This document shows positions 25,520 to 33,586 of a stretch of DNA of 64,000 bases, one piece after another. The notes under the pieces are model-generated. The model had not been told where the DNA came from and made no database searches. It was given only the letters and a program-made list of their open reading frames with translations. Within the stretch, counting starts at the first letter, position 1. Each line of letters starts with the position of its first letter. The stretch is from Chloroflexota bacterium. Lineage in GTDB: Bacteria; Chloroflexota; UBA11872; UBA12225; JAJDUF01. Location of the stretch: the NCBI GenBank assembly GCA_022826725.1, contig JAJDUF010000012.1:1-64000 (forward strand), given 5' to 3'. Both the position numbers and the translations under genes were made by a program.

Positions 25520-25646
25520 TTAGTTAACACTTGACTACCAGCAGTTTGCCAGGCGCTTCGGGGGATGCGCCGTTGCGGCGCGTGCCAGCGGGCACGATAG
25601 GCCGGCCGGTGGCCTGGAATGATGCTCATAGTCATGTGCTAACTAA
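25520..25646 (-). repeat. Inverted repeat in the rpsO-pnp gap
   Basis: TTAGTTAACAC (25520-25530) and GTGCTAACTAA (25636-25646) pair at 10 of 11 positions and enclose 105 bp rich in smaller stems (GTGCC/GGCAC, GCGCC/GGCGC). This is a possible folded leader of the pnp message. Confidence 0.45.
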
Positions 25647-25895
25647 CAACCCTAGAGCGACCGTCCCCAACGAACGAAGTCGTAGAGAAGGTGTGGATGG
25701 CTGCCGAATGCTTGTGTCGCGCGGCGACATCTTTTCGCGGACAGGGGTCAGTGCTGCGCCGATCCGCACGCCGGCACGCCGGAGCGTAGCGGCAGGCGCG
25801 GACGTATGGAGTGCCACTGTCACTGCCAGCGAGGGGCTGGGATGCACAACCGGTCCAACCCAAGCCACAAACGGGGGCTGTCTGCCGACGCCACG

Positions 25896-26165
25896 CTACC
25901 GCCGCAACCCGGCCCGCGCAATGACGCTATCGTAGCGGTCGGGGTGCTTGCGCTGTAGGTACTTCAAGTGGCGGCGGCGGCGGCCGACGAGCTTCAACAG
26001 GCCATGCTTCGAGGCGTTGTCCTTCTTGTGGACATTGAGATGCTCGGTGAGCTGCCGGATGCGCTCCGTCAGCACGGCGACCTGCACTTCCGATGAGCCG
26101 GTGTCCTTCTCGTGGAGTTGATAGGGCTTGATAAGCTCCTGCTTCTCCTCAACCGTCAGCGTCAC
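25896..26165 (-). CDS. rpsO: 30S ribosomal protein S15
   Basis: An 89-residue S15, full length for the family, which binds the central domain of 16S rRNA. The hallmark segment is [22 protein letters not shown] (about residues 22-43), followed by [23 protein letters not shown]. The ATG at 26165 has GAAGGAGG upstream. It is followed by pnp on the same strand. Confidence 0.97.
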   Translation of the reverse strand: MTLTVEEKQELIKPYQLHEKDTGSSEVQVAVLTERIRQLTEHLNVHKKDNASKHGLLKLVGRRRRHLKYLQRKHPDRYDSVIARAGLRR

Positions 26166-26336
26166 GCTGTCTGGGCCTCCTTCTGCCCTTCGCCATCTTC
26201 CTGAGGCGACTCACGCAATCAACGGATCACACTTCTCTTCACCGGCAAGTATACCAGGCGCACGGCGGATCGTGCGGGCGGTTTCCGTATTGGGGGACTG
26301 CCGGTGGCGGTTGATTGACATAAGCAGAGCAATACT

Positions 26337-26374
26337 GCCCCCTATGGTCCCCCCGCTGCGGCGGGGGGGACGGT
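26337..26374 (+). repeat. Family A hairpin 1
   Basis: CCCCTATGGTCCCCCCGCTG plus cggcgggggggacgg. The second module is absent. Confidence 0.7.
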
Positions 26375-26435
26375 CGCTTCCCTCCCCTGGAGCGTGCTCC
26401 GGGAAGAGGTCCAGAGAGGGCCGAGAGAACCCCAG

Positions 26436-27005
26436 CTAGGCTGGGAGATGGATGCCTTCCAGGGCCAGGAGCCAGCGTTTCAGGGCGATGCCCCAGCGGT
26501 ATCCGGTGAGGCGGCCGTTGGCGCCGACAACCCGGTGGCAGGGGATGAGCGGGGCGAGCGGATTGGCGCCGATGGCTCGGCCGGCCGCGCGGGCCGCCTG
26601 GGGCCGGCCCACGCGCCGGGCCAGCCAGCCGTAGGTGCGCGTCTCGCCGTGCGGAATGTACCGGACCTCCGTCAGCGCCCGCTGTGTGAAGGGTGACAGC
26701 CCGGTGAGGTCGAGTGGGCCGCGGTAGGGCAGTGGCCCGCCGGCGAGATAGGCCGCCAGCGCGGCGGCGGCCGGCTCGGTCGCGGACTCGATAGTCGTCG
26801 GCCGGGGGCCGGTGCTGAGGGCGTCCAGCCAGTGGCGCGCCGACTCGGCGGTGGCGGCCAAGGGGCTGATGAGGGCGAGACCCCGGGATGACCAGGCCAG
26901 CCCCACCCAGCCCACACCGACGCCAGCGACGCCGCGGCGCGTGGCGGCAATTGCGGCTGCCGCGCCGCCCGGTGGTGGGTCGCAGAGGGGCGGTGGCTCG
27001 GTCAT
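26436..27005 (-). CDS. ogt: Methylated-DNA--protein-cysteine methyltransferase
   Basis: A 189-residue O6-alkylguanine repair protein that transfers the alkyl group to its own cysteine. The active-site motif IPCHRVVG is near residue 155. It is preceded by the DNA-binding helix IPHGETRTYGWLARRVG and followed by GYRWGIALKRWLLALE. The N-terminal ribonuclease-like domain is present but Ala-rich and weakly conserved. ATG 27005 is preferred; the frame runs upstream to 27158 without domain support. Confidence 0.92.
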   Translation of the reverse strand: MTEPPPLCDPPPGGAAAAIAATRRGVAGVGVGWVGLAWSSRGLALISPLAATAESARHWLDALSTGPRPTTIESATEPAAAALAAYLAGGPLPYRGPLDLTGLSPFTQRALTEVRYIPHGETRTYGWLARRVGRPQAARAAGRAIGANPLAPLIPCHRVVGANGRLTGYRWGIALKRWLLALEGIHLPA

Positions 27006-27150
27006 GTGATCGCCTACGGCTTGCCGCCGCCAGTGTGCGCGGCAATGCCGCTGTTGGCGGGTGCTGTGCAGCCGGGGAATAGGGTGGGCGACCCTGGTGG
27101 ATGGTGTGCTGCGATGAGAGTAGGATGTATGGAATAGAAGGTCGCCCCAC

Positions 27151-27179
27151 CTATCCACAACGACAGCCGATTATCCACA
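27151..27179 (+). promoter_or_regulatory. Two DnaA-box-like sites
   Basis: TTATCCACA (27171-27179) is a perfect DnaA box. CTATCCACA (27151-27159) is a one-mismatch copy in the same direction, 20 bp away. They lie in the 27006-27382 gap. Confidence 0.5.
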
Positions 27180-27195
27180 TCGGGCTGTCAGGTCC

Positions 27196-27245
27196 ATGAT
27201 ACCCGCGGCCACACGGGCTGTCAACGGGTGTGTCAGATGTATCAT
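27196..27245. promoter_or_regulatory. Inverted repeat upstream of the double-HTH regulator
   Basis: ATGATAC (27196-27202) and GTATCAT (27239-27245) are perfect inverted arms. GGGCTGTCA is repeated directly between 27182 and 27222. The site lies about 55-100 bp before the -10 at 27298, so it may be a regulator site. Confidence 0.4.
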
Positions 27246-27297
27246 CTTGAGGTGGGGCCGACGGCCGTATGAGCGGGGTTGCAGCCTGTTGGCGGTG

Positions 27298-27303
27298 TAT
27301 AAT
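27298..27303 (+). promoter_or_regulatory. -10 element for the double-HTH regulator
   Basis: A perfect TATAAT preceded by TG. No clear -35 at standard spacing. The start codon follows about 80 bases later. Confidence 0.5.
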
Positions 27304-27382
27304 CTACGGAACAGCATTGAGGAGCACGCCCAGCAACGCGCGATGGTGGGATTTTGCGGTGCCTGGAGGAAGTGGTTGAGCG

Positions 27383-27982
27383 ATGACCGGGCAGCAGACT
27401 GCTTCAAATTCGCAACCAGCGCGCGAATCTGAAGCCCAAGTGGGTGGGGTGGGGGTGGTGGGGGCAGCGGCACCCGGCTCGGAAGCGCCAAGCCTGGCCC
27501 AGCTTGGAGCGCGGCTGGCGCGGCTCCGCGTTGGGCGCGGGTTGACGCAAACGGCGCTGGCGGCGCGGGCCGGGATTCCGCGTCCCTACGTCAATGCGCT
27601 GGAAGCCGGGCGCCACGAGCCGACGGTGCGGACGCTCACGGCGTTGGCGCGGGCGCTGGACGTGGAACTGGCGGCGCTGGTGTGGCGCGTGGCCGGTCGG
27701 GACTATGCCGATCCGCGAGCCACGCTCGGCGCGCGGGTGGCGCAGCGGCGGCGGGCGCTGGGGTACGACCGGCAGGCCGACTTTGCGAGTGCAGCCGGCG
27801 TGCCGCGGGCCACGCTGAACCAGGTGGAACGCGGGGGCATTCCCAATCCGAAGCTGAGTCTGCTGGTACGACTGGCGGCGGCGCTGCGATGCTGTCCGAG
27901 CGAGCTGGTGCGCGGTCTGGATGCGCGCGGCGCAGACGGCGAGCGGGGAGGGGCTGAGGAATCGAGTTCTGGCGCAGTGTAG
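27383..27982 (+). CDS. Transcriptional regulator with two tandem XRE-type HTH domains
   Basis: A 199-residue protein. Residues 38-97 form one Cro/C1-type HTH (ARLARLRVGRGLTQTALAAR, then PYVNALEAGRHEPT). Residues 113-177 form a second (ARVAQRRRALGYDRQADFAS, then RATLNQVERGGIPNPK). Both are bracketed by low-complexity ends. Two HTHs in one chain could bind a tandem or palindromic site without dimerising. It may regulate itself through the inverted repeat at 27196-27245. The distance from GGAGG to ATG is long (13 bases), so the start is uncertain. Confidence 0.88.
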   Translation: MTGQQTASNSQPARESEAQVGGVGVVGAAAPGSEAPSLAQLGARLARLRVGRGLTQTALAARAGIPRPYVNALEAGRHEPTVRTLTALARALDVELAALVWRVAGRDYADPRATLGARVAQRRRALGYDRQADFASAAGVPRATLNQVERGGIPNPKLSLLVRLAAALRCCPSELVRGLDARGADGERGGAEESSSGAV

Positions 27983-28002
27983 CGTTTTGTGAAAGCTAAT
28001 GC

Positions 28003-28017
28003 TGATTATCATTCGCA
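28003..28017. promoter_or_regulatory. Fur-family operator-like site, orphan
   Basis: TGATTATCATTCGCA fits TGATAAT-N-ATTATCA at 6 of 7 and 5 of 7 positions. It lies 20 bp after the double-HTH gene with no gene starting close by. Confidence 0.4.
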
Positions 28018-28075
28018 ATGAGTGATCCGGTTGGCTTGGACGTGTCTCCTGGAGGCCTTGTGGTCGTTCTTCCAA

Positions 28076-28125
28076 ACCACTGACCACTGTGACCACTGGG
28101 CCGCTGCTGACCACTGGCTGCTCGT
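28076..28125 (-). repeat. Family E short repeat, reverse orientation
   Basis: Reads ccactgaccactgtgaccac then tgggccgctgctgaccactg gctg, the complement of the cagtggtc runs elsewhere. It lies in the 27983-28493 gap. Confidence 0.5.
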
Positions 28126-28270
28126 GTGGTGCGCGCGCCGCGTCGCCGCTGCGCTGTGAGTCGTTCCAGGTGTGAGAGAAGCCGGGGCGTGCATCCACGC
28201 TGCCGGTGAGGACCATCAACCAGGGCGCGGCGGACCTGCCGCCGGAATGGCGAGCGCCTGGGCGCGAAGT

Positions 28271-28378
28271 ACCTTCCGTTGTGCGGCTGCGTGGCCCCCT
28301 ATGGTCCCCCGCACTGCGGGGGGAGGGGCGCAACATGTTGCGCCCCTACGGCTTCACCCGTACCTACCCCAGTCAGCA
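28271..28378 (+). repeat. Family A composite repeat, variant A2 (long)
   Basis: Modules in order: a ccttccgttgtgcgg flank, GGTCCCCCGC/GCGGGGGG, GGGCGCAACATGTTGCGCCC (perfect 20-bp palindrome), ctacggcttcacccgtacct, cagtcag. The same order occurs at 40667. Confidence 0.78.
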
Positions 28379-28493
28379 GGGCGGAGCGGTGTGGATTGCC
28401 GCTTTCGCGGGAATGACGGATTTTGCAACGGTTTCATCTGGGGCTGTGTCGGTGTCGGGTTAGGACAGGTAGCGGCGCGTCAGGGGAATTACG

Positions 28494-29558
28494 ATGTCTC
28501 GTGATCTTGTGCTCAACGGCCGGATTTCCGGTGATCCGGTGCCAGTGGACGGTGCTGTGACCGTTGCTGCTGCCTGTGCCGCCTTTCTGCAAACGCAGGT
28601 AGTGCGCTCGCCACGCACACTGACGACGTACCGCACCGGGCTGCGCCGTTGGGCCGAGTTCCTGCGCCGCGAGTTTGGCGACGATGAGATTTATGTCAAT
28701 CAACTGCCGGCGACCATCCTGGAGCAGTTCTATGCCTGGCTACTCCGGCACCACGGCCGGGAGCGGCGGGCAACCGTGCTCACGTATCTGGCTGGCGCAC
28801 GGGCCTTGATGCGGTACCTCGACCGCCGGCAACTGCTGGCGCCGGGGCTGTCGTATGAGCAGATGCGGCAACAGTTGAGTGACGTGGTGGGTCGCTCGAC
28901 GTACCGCACACCACGCATTGACCGGGGCATTCCGCTCATTCTCGAATACGTGGACGGCTTGCAGTTGCCGGAGGCGACGCCGCAGACGCGGCGAAAGCGC
29001 CTGGAAGTGCTGCGGGACCGGGCGCTGCTGCATACGCTCTTCTCGACCGGCCTGCGTCGCGCTGAAGTGGCCGGTCTCAACCGGACCGATGTTGAGGACG
29101 GCTGGGCGCGACGGGCGCTCGTCACCGGCAAGGGCGACAAGGAGCGGATCGTCTTTTTCGGTGAAGAGGCGCTGACTGCCATCCGCGCCTATCTGGACGA
29201 GCGTGCGGACCGCTACGTGCCGCTGTTCTTGCGCCACGACAAGGGACGGGGCCAGCCGCGGCGCGACGGCGAGAACTTGCGCCTCTCTCCCCTATCGGTG
29301 TGGCGGGTGGCCAAAGCGGCCGGCGCGGCGGTCAACGTGGCGGTCAGCACGCACCATTTTCGGCACCACAAGGCCAGCACGCTGCTCAACCGCGGCGCCA
29401 GACTGGAGCAGGTCCAAGACCTGCTCGGCCATGCCTCGCCGGAGACGACCAAGCGCATCTACGCGCACTATGAAGTCGAGGCGCTCCAAGAGGCGTTCGA
29501 CCAGTACAGCGTGTCGCCGGCCGAGCAGGCGGCGGCGCTGCGGGCGGGTAAGCGGTAG
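28494..29558 (+). CDS. Tyrosine recombinase / integrase
   Basis: A 354-residue tyrosine site-specific recombinase. A SAM-like core-binding domain (about 25-115) is followed by the catalytic domain with Arg in TGLRRAEVAGLNR (near 184), Lys in VTGKGDKERI, H-x-x-R in HHFRHHKAS, His in QDLLGHASPETT, and the nucleophile Tyr in KRIYAHY (near 326). All catalytic residues are present, so it should be active. AGGGGAATT precedes ATG 28494. It stands alone: no tRNA, excisionase or att sites were seen. A family C palindrome lies 20 bp after its stop. Confidence 0.93.
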   Translation: MSRDLVLNGRISGDPVPVDGAVTVAAACAAFLQTQVVRSPRTLTTYRTGLRRWAEFLRREFGDDEIYVNQLPATILEQFYAWLLRHHGRERRATVLTYLAGARALMRYLDRRQLLAPGLSYEQMRQQLSDVVGRSTYRTPRIDRGIPLILEYVDGLQLPEATPQTRRKRLEVLRDRALLHTLFSTGLRRAEVAGLNRTDVEDGWARRALVTGKGDKERIVFFGEEALTAIRAYLDERADRYVPLFLRHDKGRGQPRRDGENLRLSPLSVWRVAKAAGAAVNVAVSTHHFRHHKASTLLNRGARLEQVQDLLGHASPETTKRIYAHYEVEALQEAFDQYSVSPAEQAAALRAGKR

Positions 29559-29578
29559 AGAGGATTGGACCTGACCAC

Positions 29579-29633
29579 TGACTGGCCAAAGCCGCACGGA
29601 TAGTGCCAGGTGTGGTGCGCCTTTGGCTGGTCA
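29579..29633 (+). repeat. Family C palindromic element, complete, 55 bp
   Basis: Left arm TGACTGGCCAAAGCCGCAC, loop GGATAGTGCCAGGTGTG, right arm GTGCGCCTTTGGCTGGTCA. It is the same length as the copy inside the CotH-like gene, in opposite orientation. Confidence 0.8.
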
Positions 29634-29664
29634 TCTCTCCATCGGGGAGCGATAGAGAGGGGAT

Positions 29665-29726
29665 GGATTCCCGCTTGTGCGGGTGAGTAGCCCGCCTATG
29701 GTCCCCCCGCATGGCGGGGGGACGGG
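29665..29726 (+). repeat. Family A element
   Basis: Reads gattcccgcttgtgcgggtg agtag, then GGTCCCCCCGC/GCGGGGGGAC. The order of hairpins is swapped relative to A1. Confidence 0.65.
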
Positions 29727-29756
29727 CCGGACCTCGCGGCCACCCTGCCGACCTAC

Positions 29757-29810
29757 CAGGGGCCCCCCGCTGCGGCGGGGGGACGGGCGCAACAGGTTGC
29801 GCCCCTACGG
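29757..29810 (+). repeat. Family A variant A2, short
   Basis: ccccccgctgcggcgggggg acg, then gggcgcaacaggttgcgccc ctacggc. Confidence 0.7.
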
Positions 29811-29857
29811 CGGGGGCGGGGCCACGACGCGCTCACGTGGGCTGAGGAGGTGAGGGG

Positions 29858-30250
29858 ATGGAGTTCGAGCGGACCTACTCCCATGCGCCGTGGGAGGCCA
29901 AGGTCGGGTATTGTCGGGCGCTGCGGGCGGGTGAACTGATCTTTGTGACCGGGACGGCGCCGGTTGCCGAGGATGGCGGCGTTTTTGCGCCGGGTGATGC
30001 CTACGCGCAGGCGCGGCATTGCCTGGGGCTGATTGAGCGGGCGCTGCGTAAGCTGGACAGTGATCGGACGGCGATAGTGCGGACGCGCATGTTCGTGACC
30101 GACATCGAGCGGTGGGCGGAGTTCGGTCGCGCCCATCGGGAGTTCTTCGGCGAGGCGCACCCAACGACGACGATGGTCGAGGTCTCGCGCCTGATGGCGC
30201 CGGGGATGCTGATCGAGATCGAGGCGGATGCGGTTGCGCCGGCTGCGTAG
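29858..30250 (+). CDS. RidA family (YjgF/YER057c/UK114) protein
   Basis: A 130-residue RidA-like protein. Proteins of this family hydrolyse reactive enamine/imine intermediates or have related roles. It shows VGYCRALRAGELIFVTGTAPV (about residues 17-37), RTRMFVTDIERW, and the C-terminal signature HPTTTMVEVSRLMAPGMLIEIEADAV. The conserved Arg that binds the substrate carboxylate corresponds to R78 or near it. A strong ribosome site (gaggaggtgagg) precedes ATG 29858. Confidence 0.92.
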   Translation: MEFERTYSHAPWEAKVGYCRALRAGELIFVTGTAPVAEDGGVFAPGDAYAQARHCLGLIERALRKLDSDRTAIVRTRMFVTDIERWAEFGRAHREFFGEAHPTTTMVEVSRLMAPGMLIEIEADAVAPAA

Positions 30251-30397
30251 CTGGCGCCGGAGTTTCTCCACTACGCCGGATTATGTAAAGCACACCGAGT
30301 CGTCACCGGCCTCTTTACGTACTGTGGACGCGCTCACTCCGCACCTCGCCGCACTCCGTAGGATTATTGTGCGGAACCGATGGCCGGTGGCTGATGC

Positions 30398-30403
30398 TAT
30401 AGT
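30398..30403 (+). promoter_or_regulatory. Extended -10 promoter
   Basis: TATAGT preceded by TGC (tgatgcTATAGT). It lies about 55 bases before the next start and matches the core at 1705-1716. Confidence 0.45.
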
Positions 30404-30460
30404 GACGGGGCAGCCACGGAGCCTGCTTGCCGAGCACCGTCCGGAGAGAGCGAATAGCTT

Positions 30461-31948
30461 GTGATGAAGGTTAGCGCCGAGGCGCCGGTGGCCGTGCCGG
30501 ATGGCCCCGCCCAGCGGTGGGCGGACGACGACGCAGCGGCGGTCAGTCTGCAGCTCGATGACTTGCTCCCGGACCCGGCCCTGTTTCGTGTCGAGGGGCC
30601 GGCACGGCTGCCCGGTCAGCGCGCGCCGTGGCGGCTTTCGCCAGAGCCGTTCTGGCTTTCGCCGGAGCTGGTGAAGACGCTGGAGCGGCTGGGCGCGGAC
30701 CTGCTCGCGTTCTATCAGGCGTGCAATCGGCTCTACCAGGCCAGCGTGCGTGGTCGTGTGCCCGCCTGGGTCACCGGGTATCTGGATGCCGGGCGGCCGG
30801 ATCAGGTCGTGCTATACGGCCGGATGAACCGGTTTCGGCGGCATACGCCGCTGGTCATTCGCCCCGACCTGTTTCTGACCGACCAGGGCTTGAAGGCCAT
30901 GGAACTGGATTCCGTGCCCGGTGGGATGGGCTTCACGGCCAGCCTGGCGCAGGCCTATGCCGCTCTGGGGTACGAACCGGTGGGCGGCGCTCGCGGCATG
31001 GTCGAGCGGTTCGCGGCCATGGCACAGTACGCGGCGGCGACGGCTCGCGACGCTCCGGAAGACGGCATCCTCGCTATTGTCGTCTCCGAGGAGTCGGCGG
31101 ACTATTGGCCGGAGATGCAGTGGCTGGCCGCGGCGGTGGATGATCTGGGCGTGCCGGCCGTGGCGGTCCGCCCGGAGGAGGTGGTGTTCACCGAGGAGCA
31201 CTTGCAGGTGCCGTATGGGGGCGGCCGGCGGCCGGTCTCGGTCGTGTACCGTTTTTTCGAACTGTTCGATCTACCGAATATCCCCAAGTATGAACTGATT
31301 CTGTACGCTGCCAAGAAGGGGCGCGTCGCGATCACGCCCCCGTTGAAGTCGTATCTCGAAGAGAAGCTGCTGTTTGCGTTGTTCCACCACCCGGTCCTGG
31401 CACACTTCTGGCGCGAGCAGTTGGGCGCCGAGGTGCAGCGACGACTTGAGCAGGTCATTCCGGAGACGTGGGTGCTGGACCCGGCGCCGTTGCCGCCGGC
31501 GGCGACGATCCCCGGCCTGCGGATTGCGGATCGGCCGGTGCAGTCGTGGGATCAACTGCGTGGCCTGACGCAGAAGTGGCGGCAGCTGGTGCTCAAGCCG
31601 TCGGGCTTTGACGAACTGGCGTGGGGCAGCCGCGGCGTGTCCGTCGGCCACGACATGGCGGCGGAGGACTGGGAAGCGGCGGTGGACACGGCGCTGGCGA
31701 GCTTCCCGCGCACGCGCTACGTCTTGCAGCACTTCTATCGGATGGAGCGCTCGCCCGTACCCTACTTCGACTTTGCCCGCAATCAGTTGCGGCTGCTGCG
31801 CGGCCGCGCGCGGCTCAACCCCTACTACCTGGTCGTTGCCGATCAAGTACACCTCGCGGGTGTGCTGGTGACGGTCTGTCCGCCAGACAAGAAGGTCATT
31901 CACGGCATGGTGGATGCCGTGATGGCGCCTGGCGCGGTGGGTGGGTGA
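30461..31948 (+). CDS. ATP-grasp-like conserved protein, function unknown
   Basis: A 495-residue protein with no assigned function. Two regions look like a glutathionylspermidine-synthase or circularly permuted ATP-grasp fold: GLKAMELDSVPGGMGFTASL (about residues 143-162), and the lysine/glycine-rich VLKPSGFDELAWGSRGVSVG (about 374-393) typical of the ATP-binding loop. Ligase-type activity is inferred, not shown. GTG 30461 or ATG 30464 may start it; GGAGAGAG lies 12 bases upstream. The stop codon is at the border of a family A element. Confidence 0.7.
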   Translation: MMKVSAEAPVAVPDGPAQRWADDDAAAVSLQLDDLLPDPALFRVEGPARLPGQRAPWRLSPEPFWLSPELVKTLERLGADLLAFYQACNRLYQASVRGRVPAWVTGYLDAGRPDQVVLYGRMNRFRRHTPLVIRPDLFLTDQGLKAMELDSVPGGMGFTASLAQAYAALGYEPVGGARGMVERFAAMAQYAAATARDAPEDGILAIVVSEESADYWPEMQWLAAAVDDLGVPAVAVRPEEVVFTEEHLQVPYGGGRRPVSVVYRFFELFDLPNIPKYELILYAAKKGRVAITPPLKSYLEEKLLFALFHHPVLAHFWREQLGAEVQRRLEQVIPETWVLDPAPLPPAATIPGLRIADRPVQSWDQLRGLTQKWRQLVLKPSGFDELAWGSRGVSVGHDMAAEDWEAAVDTALASFPRTRYVLQHFYRMERSPVPYFDFARNQLRLLRGRARLNPYYLVVADQVHLAGVLVTVCPPDKKVIHGMVDAVMAPGAVGG

Positions 31949-32037
31949 GACCCCCCTATGGTCCCCCCGCCACAGCGGGGGGACGGGCGCAACATGTTGC
32001 GCCCCTACGGCTTAACCTTTACCTACCCCCAGTCAGG
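31942..32037 (+). repeat. Family A composite repeat, variant A2 (long)
   Basis: gggtgagacccccctatgg, then GGTCCCCCCGC/GCGGGG, GGGCGCAACATGTTGCGCCC, ctacggcttaacctttacct, cagtcag. It starts at the stop codon of the ATP-grasp-like gene. Confidence 0.78.
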
Positions 32038-32072
32038 ACCTTCTCTCCGTGTGGGAGGGGGTAGATTCCCGC

Positions 32073-32078
32073 TATAAT
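32073..32078 (+). promoter_or_regulatory. -10 element for kamA
   Basis: A perfect TATAAT 27 bases before the kamA start, with GGGAGG between. No clear -35. Confidence 0.5.
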
Positions 32079-32104
32079 AGGGGTGTTGGGAGGCCGTAGC
32101 GGTT

Positions 32105-33214
32105 ATGGAAGAGTGGAAACAGCTACTCCGGGACGGAGTCAATAACTCGCAGCAGCTCTTCGAGCGGTTCGGTATTGACAAGGACCTTGGCGATAGGATT
32201 GCCGAGGATTTCGAGATCAGGGTCAATGCGTACTACCTGAGTCTGATCGAGGAGCCGGGCGATGCGATCTGGAAGCAGGTCATTCCCGATGAGCGCGAGC
32301 TGCTCGATGACCTGTCGAGTCCGGAGGACCCGCTGAACGAGGAGGGCGATAGCCCGGTACCGAACATCACCCATCGTTATCCCGACCGGGTGCTGTTTCT
32401 GGTCAACCACCAATGCCCAATTTACTGCCGTTTTTGCACGCGCAAGCGGAAGGTGAGCCATCCCGGTTGGTGGAACAAAGAGACCCTGCAACTGGGCATA
32501 GACTACATTCGCCGGACCCCGGAGATCCGGGACATCATCGTGTCCGGCGGTGATCCGATGATGCTGCCGGACCACATGATTGACTGGATTCTCAAGGAGC
32601 TACGCGCGATCCCGCACGTCGAGGTCATCCGCATCGGCAGTCGAGTGCCGTGTGCGCTGCCGCAGCGCGTGACGCCGGAGATGTGTGAGATTATCCGGCA
32701 GTATCATCCCATTTATGTCAACACGCATTTCAACCATCCCCGCGAGGTCACGCCGGAGGCGGCCTTGGCGTGTGCCCGCCTGGCCGATGCGGGGGTGCCG
32801 ATTGGCTGTCAGACCGTGCTGATGGACGGCGTGAACGACGACCCGGCGGTGATGAAGGAGCTGGTGCAGAAGCTGCTGCGGATTCGCGTGCGGCCGTACT
32901 ACATCTACCAGGCCGACCTCACGCGGGGTACCAACTACTTTCGGACGCGCGTGGAAAAGGGGCTGGAGATCATCAAGGCGCTGCGCGGCTGGACGTCGGG
33001 TCTGGCGGTGCCGCACTTCGTGATTGACGCGCCTGGCGGCGGCGGGAAAATACCGCTCCTGCCCGAGTACGTCGTGGAAATGAACGACGACGAGGTGGTG
33101 CTGCGGAACTACCAGGGCAAGATTTTCCGCTATCCCCAGATTCCGCCGGAGCGGCCGGTCGGCGAGCAGTCCGGGAACGGAGTGGCCGCCCCGGTGGCCG
33201 CCCTGCTACCATAG
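32105..33214 (+). CDS. kamA: Lysine 2,3-aminomutase family radical SAM enzyme
   Basis: A 369-residue radical SAM, PLP-dependent aminomutase. The cluster motif CxxxCxxC is CPIYCRFC near residue 104. SGGDPMMLPD near residue 143 is the SAM-binding GGDP. IGSRVPCALPQRVTP and DAPGGGGKIPL near residue 313 are the PLP/substrate region found in KamA. The enzyme moves the alpha-amino group of lysine (or a related amino acid) to the beta carbon. Length is slightly shorter than clostridial KamA. Ribosome site GGGAGG precedes ATG 32105 by 10 bases. Confidence 0.92.
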   Translation: MEEWKQLLRDGVNNSQQLFERFGIDKDLGDRIAEDFEIRVNAYYLSLIEEPGDAIWKQVIPDERELLDDLSSPEDPLNEEGDSPVPNITHRYPDRVLFLVNHQCPIYCRFCTRKRKVSHPGWWNKETLQLGIDYIRRTPEIRDIIVSGGDPMMLPDHMIDWILKELRAIPHVEVIRIGSRVPCALPQRVTPEMCEIIRQYHPIYVNTHFNHPREVTPEAALACARLADAGVPIGCQTVLMDGVNDDPAVMKELVQKLLRIRVRPYYIYQADLTRGTNYFRTRVEKGLEIIKALRGWTSGLAVPHFVIDAPGGGGKIPLLPEYVVEMNDDEVVLRNYQGKIFRYPQIPPERPVGEQSGNGVAAPVAALLP

Positions 33215-33467
33215 CTGTCCTTCACTCAGTGATTCGTGGGTGAGAGCGGCCGCTCAGAGCGATCATCTTCCTCAAGCATTCCTCCAGCGCGAGCGGCGGC
33301 TGGCTTGTAGACCGAGGTGCGGGTGCTGGTGGCATGCCCTTGTGTCTCGCCACTCGCTCGACACCTCCATATCCCAGGCGCAACATCCCAAGTCGCTCTT
33401 TGCCGGCCGCCTGTTGCATGGCCGGGCGTGGCTGCGCTGTATGGCGGCCGCCGAACGGATCAACCGC

Positions 33468-33491
33468 GGATAGCGATAGCGATAGCGGTAG
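33468..33491 (+). repeat. Hexanucleotide repeat (GATAGC)n
   Basis: GGATAGCGATAGCGATAGCG then gtag: three near-perfect hexamers, about 100 bases before the sigma factor start. No gene was seen in the 33215-33586 gap. Confidence 0.6.
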
Positions 33492-33494
33492 AGG

Positions 33495-33521
33495 GGAACA
33501 TCTTGAGTTCGACGCTGTTGG
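33495..33521 (+). promoter_or_regulatory. Possible ECF-type autoregulatory promoter
   Basis: GGAAC (33495-33499) is followed after 17 bases by GTTGG. This resembles ECF sigma promoters (GGAAC...GTT) and lies 65 bp before the ECF gene. Confidence 0.35.
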
Positions 33522-33586
33522 CAGCCACACCGGGCAACTCACGCGCGTCTGCCCCGTTGAAAACGGTAGAGAGGGAGGAGTCCGCC

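Noticed and set aside
27151..27245. Chromosome origin oriC
   Set aside because: Only two DnaA boxes and no dnaA, dnaN or gyrB nearby.
28494..29558. An integrated phage or genomic island bounded by att sites
   Set aside because: The integrase stands alone: no tRNA, direct repeats or phage genes were seen around it.
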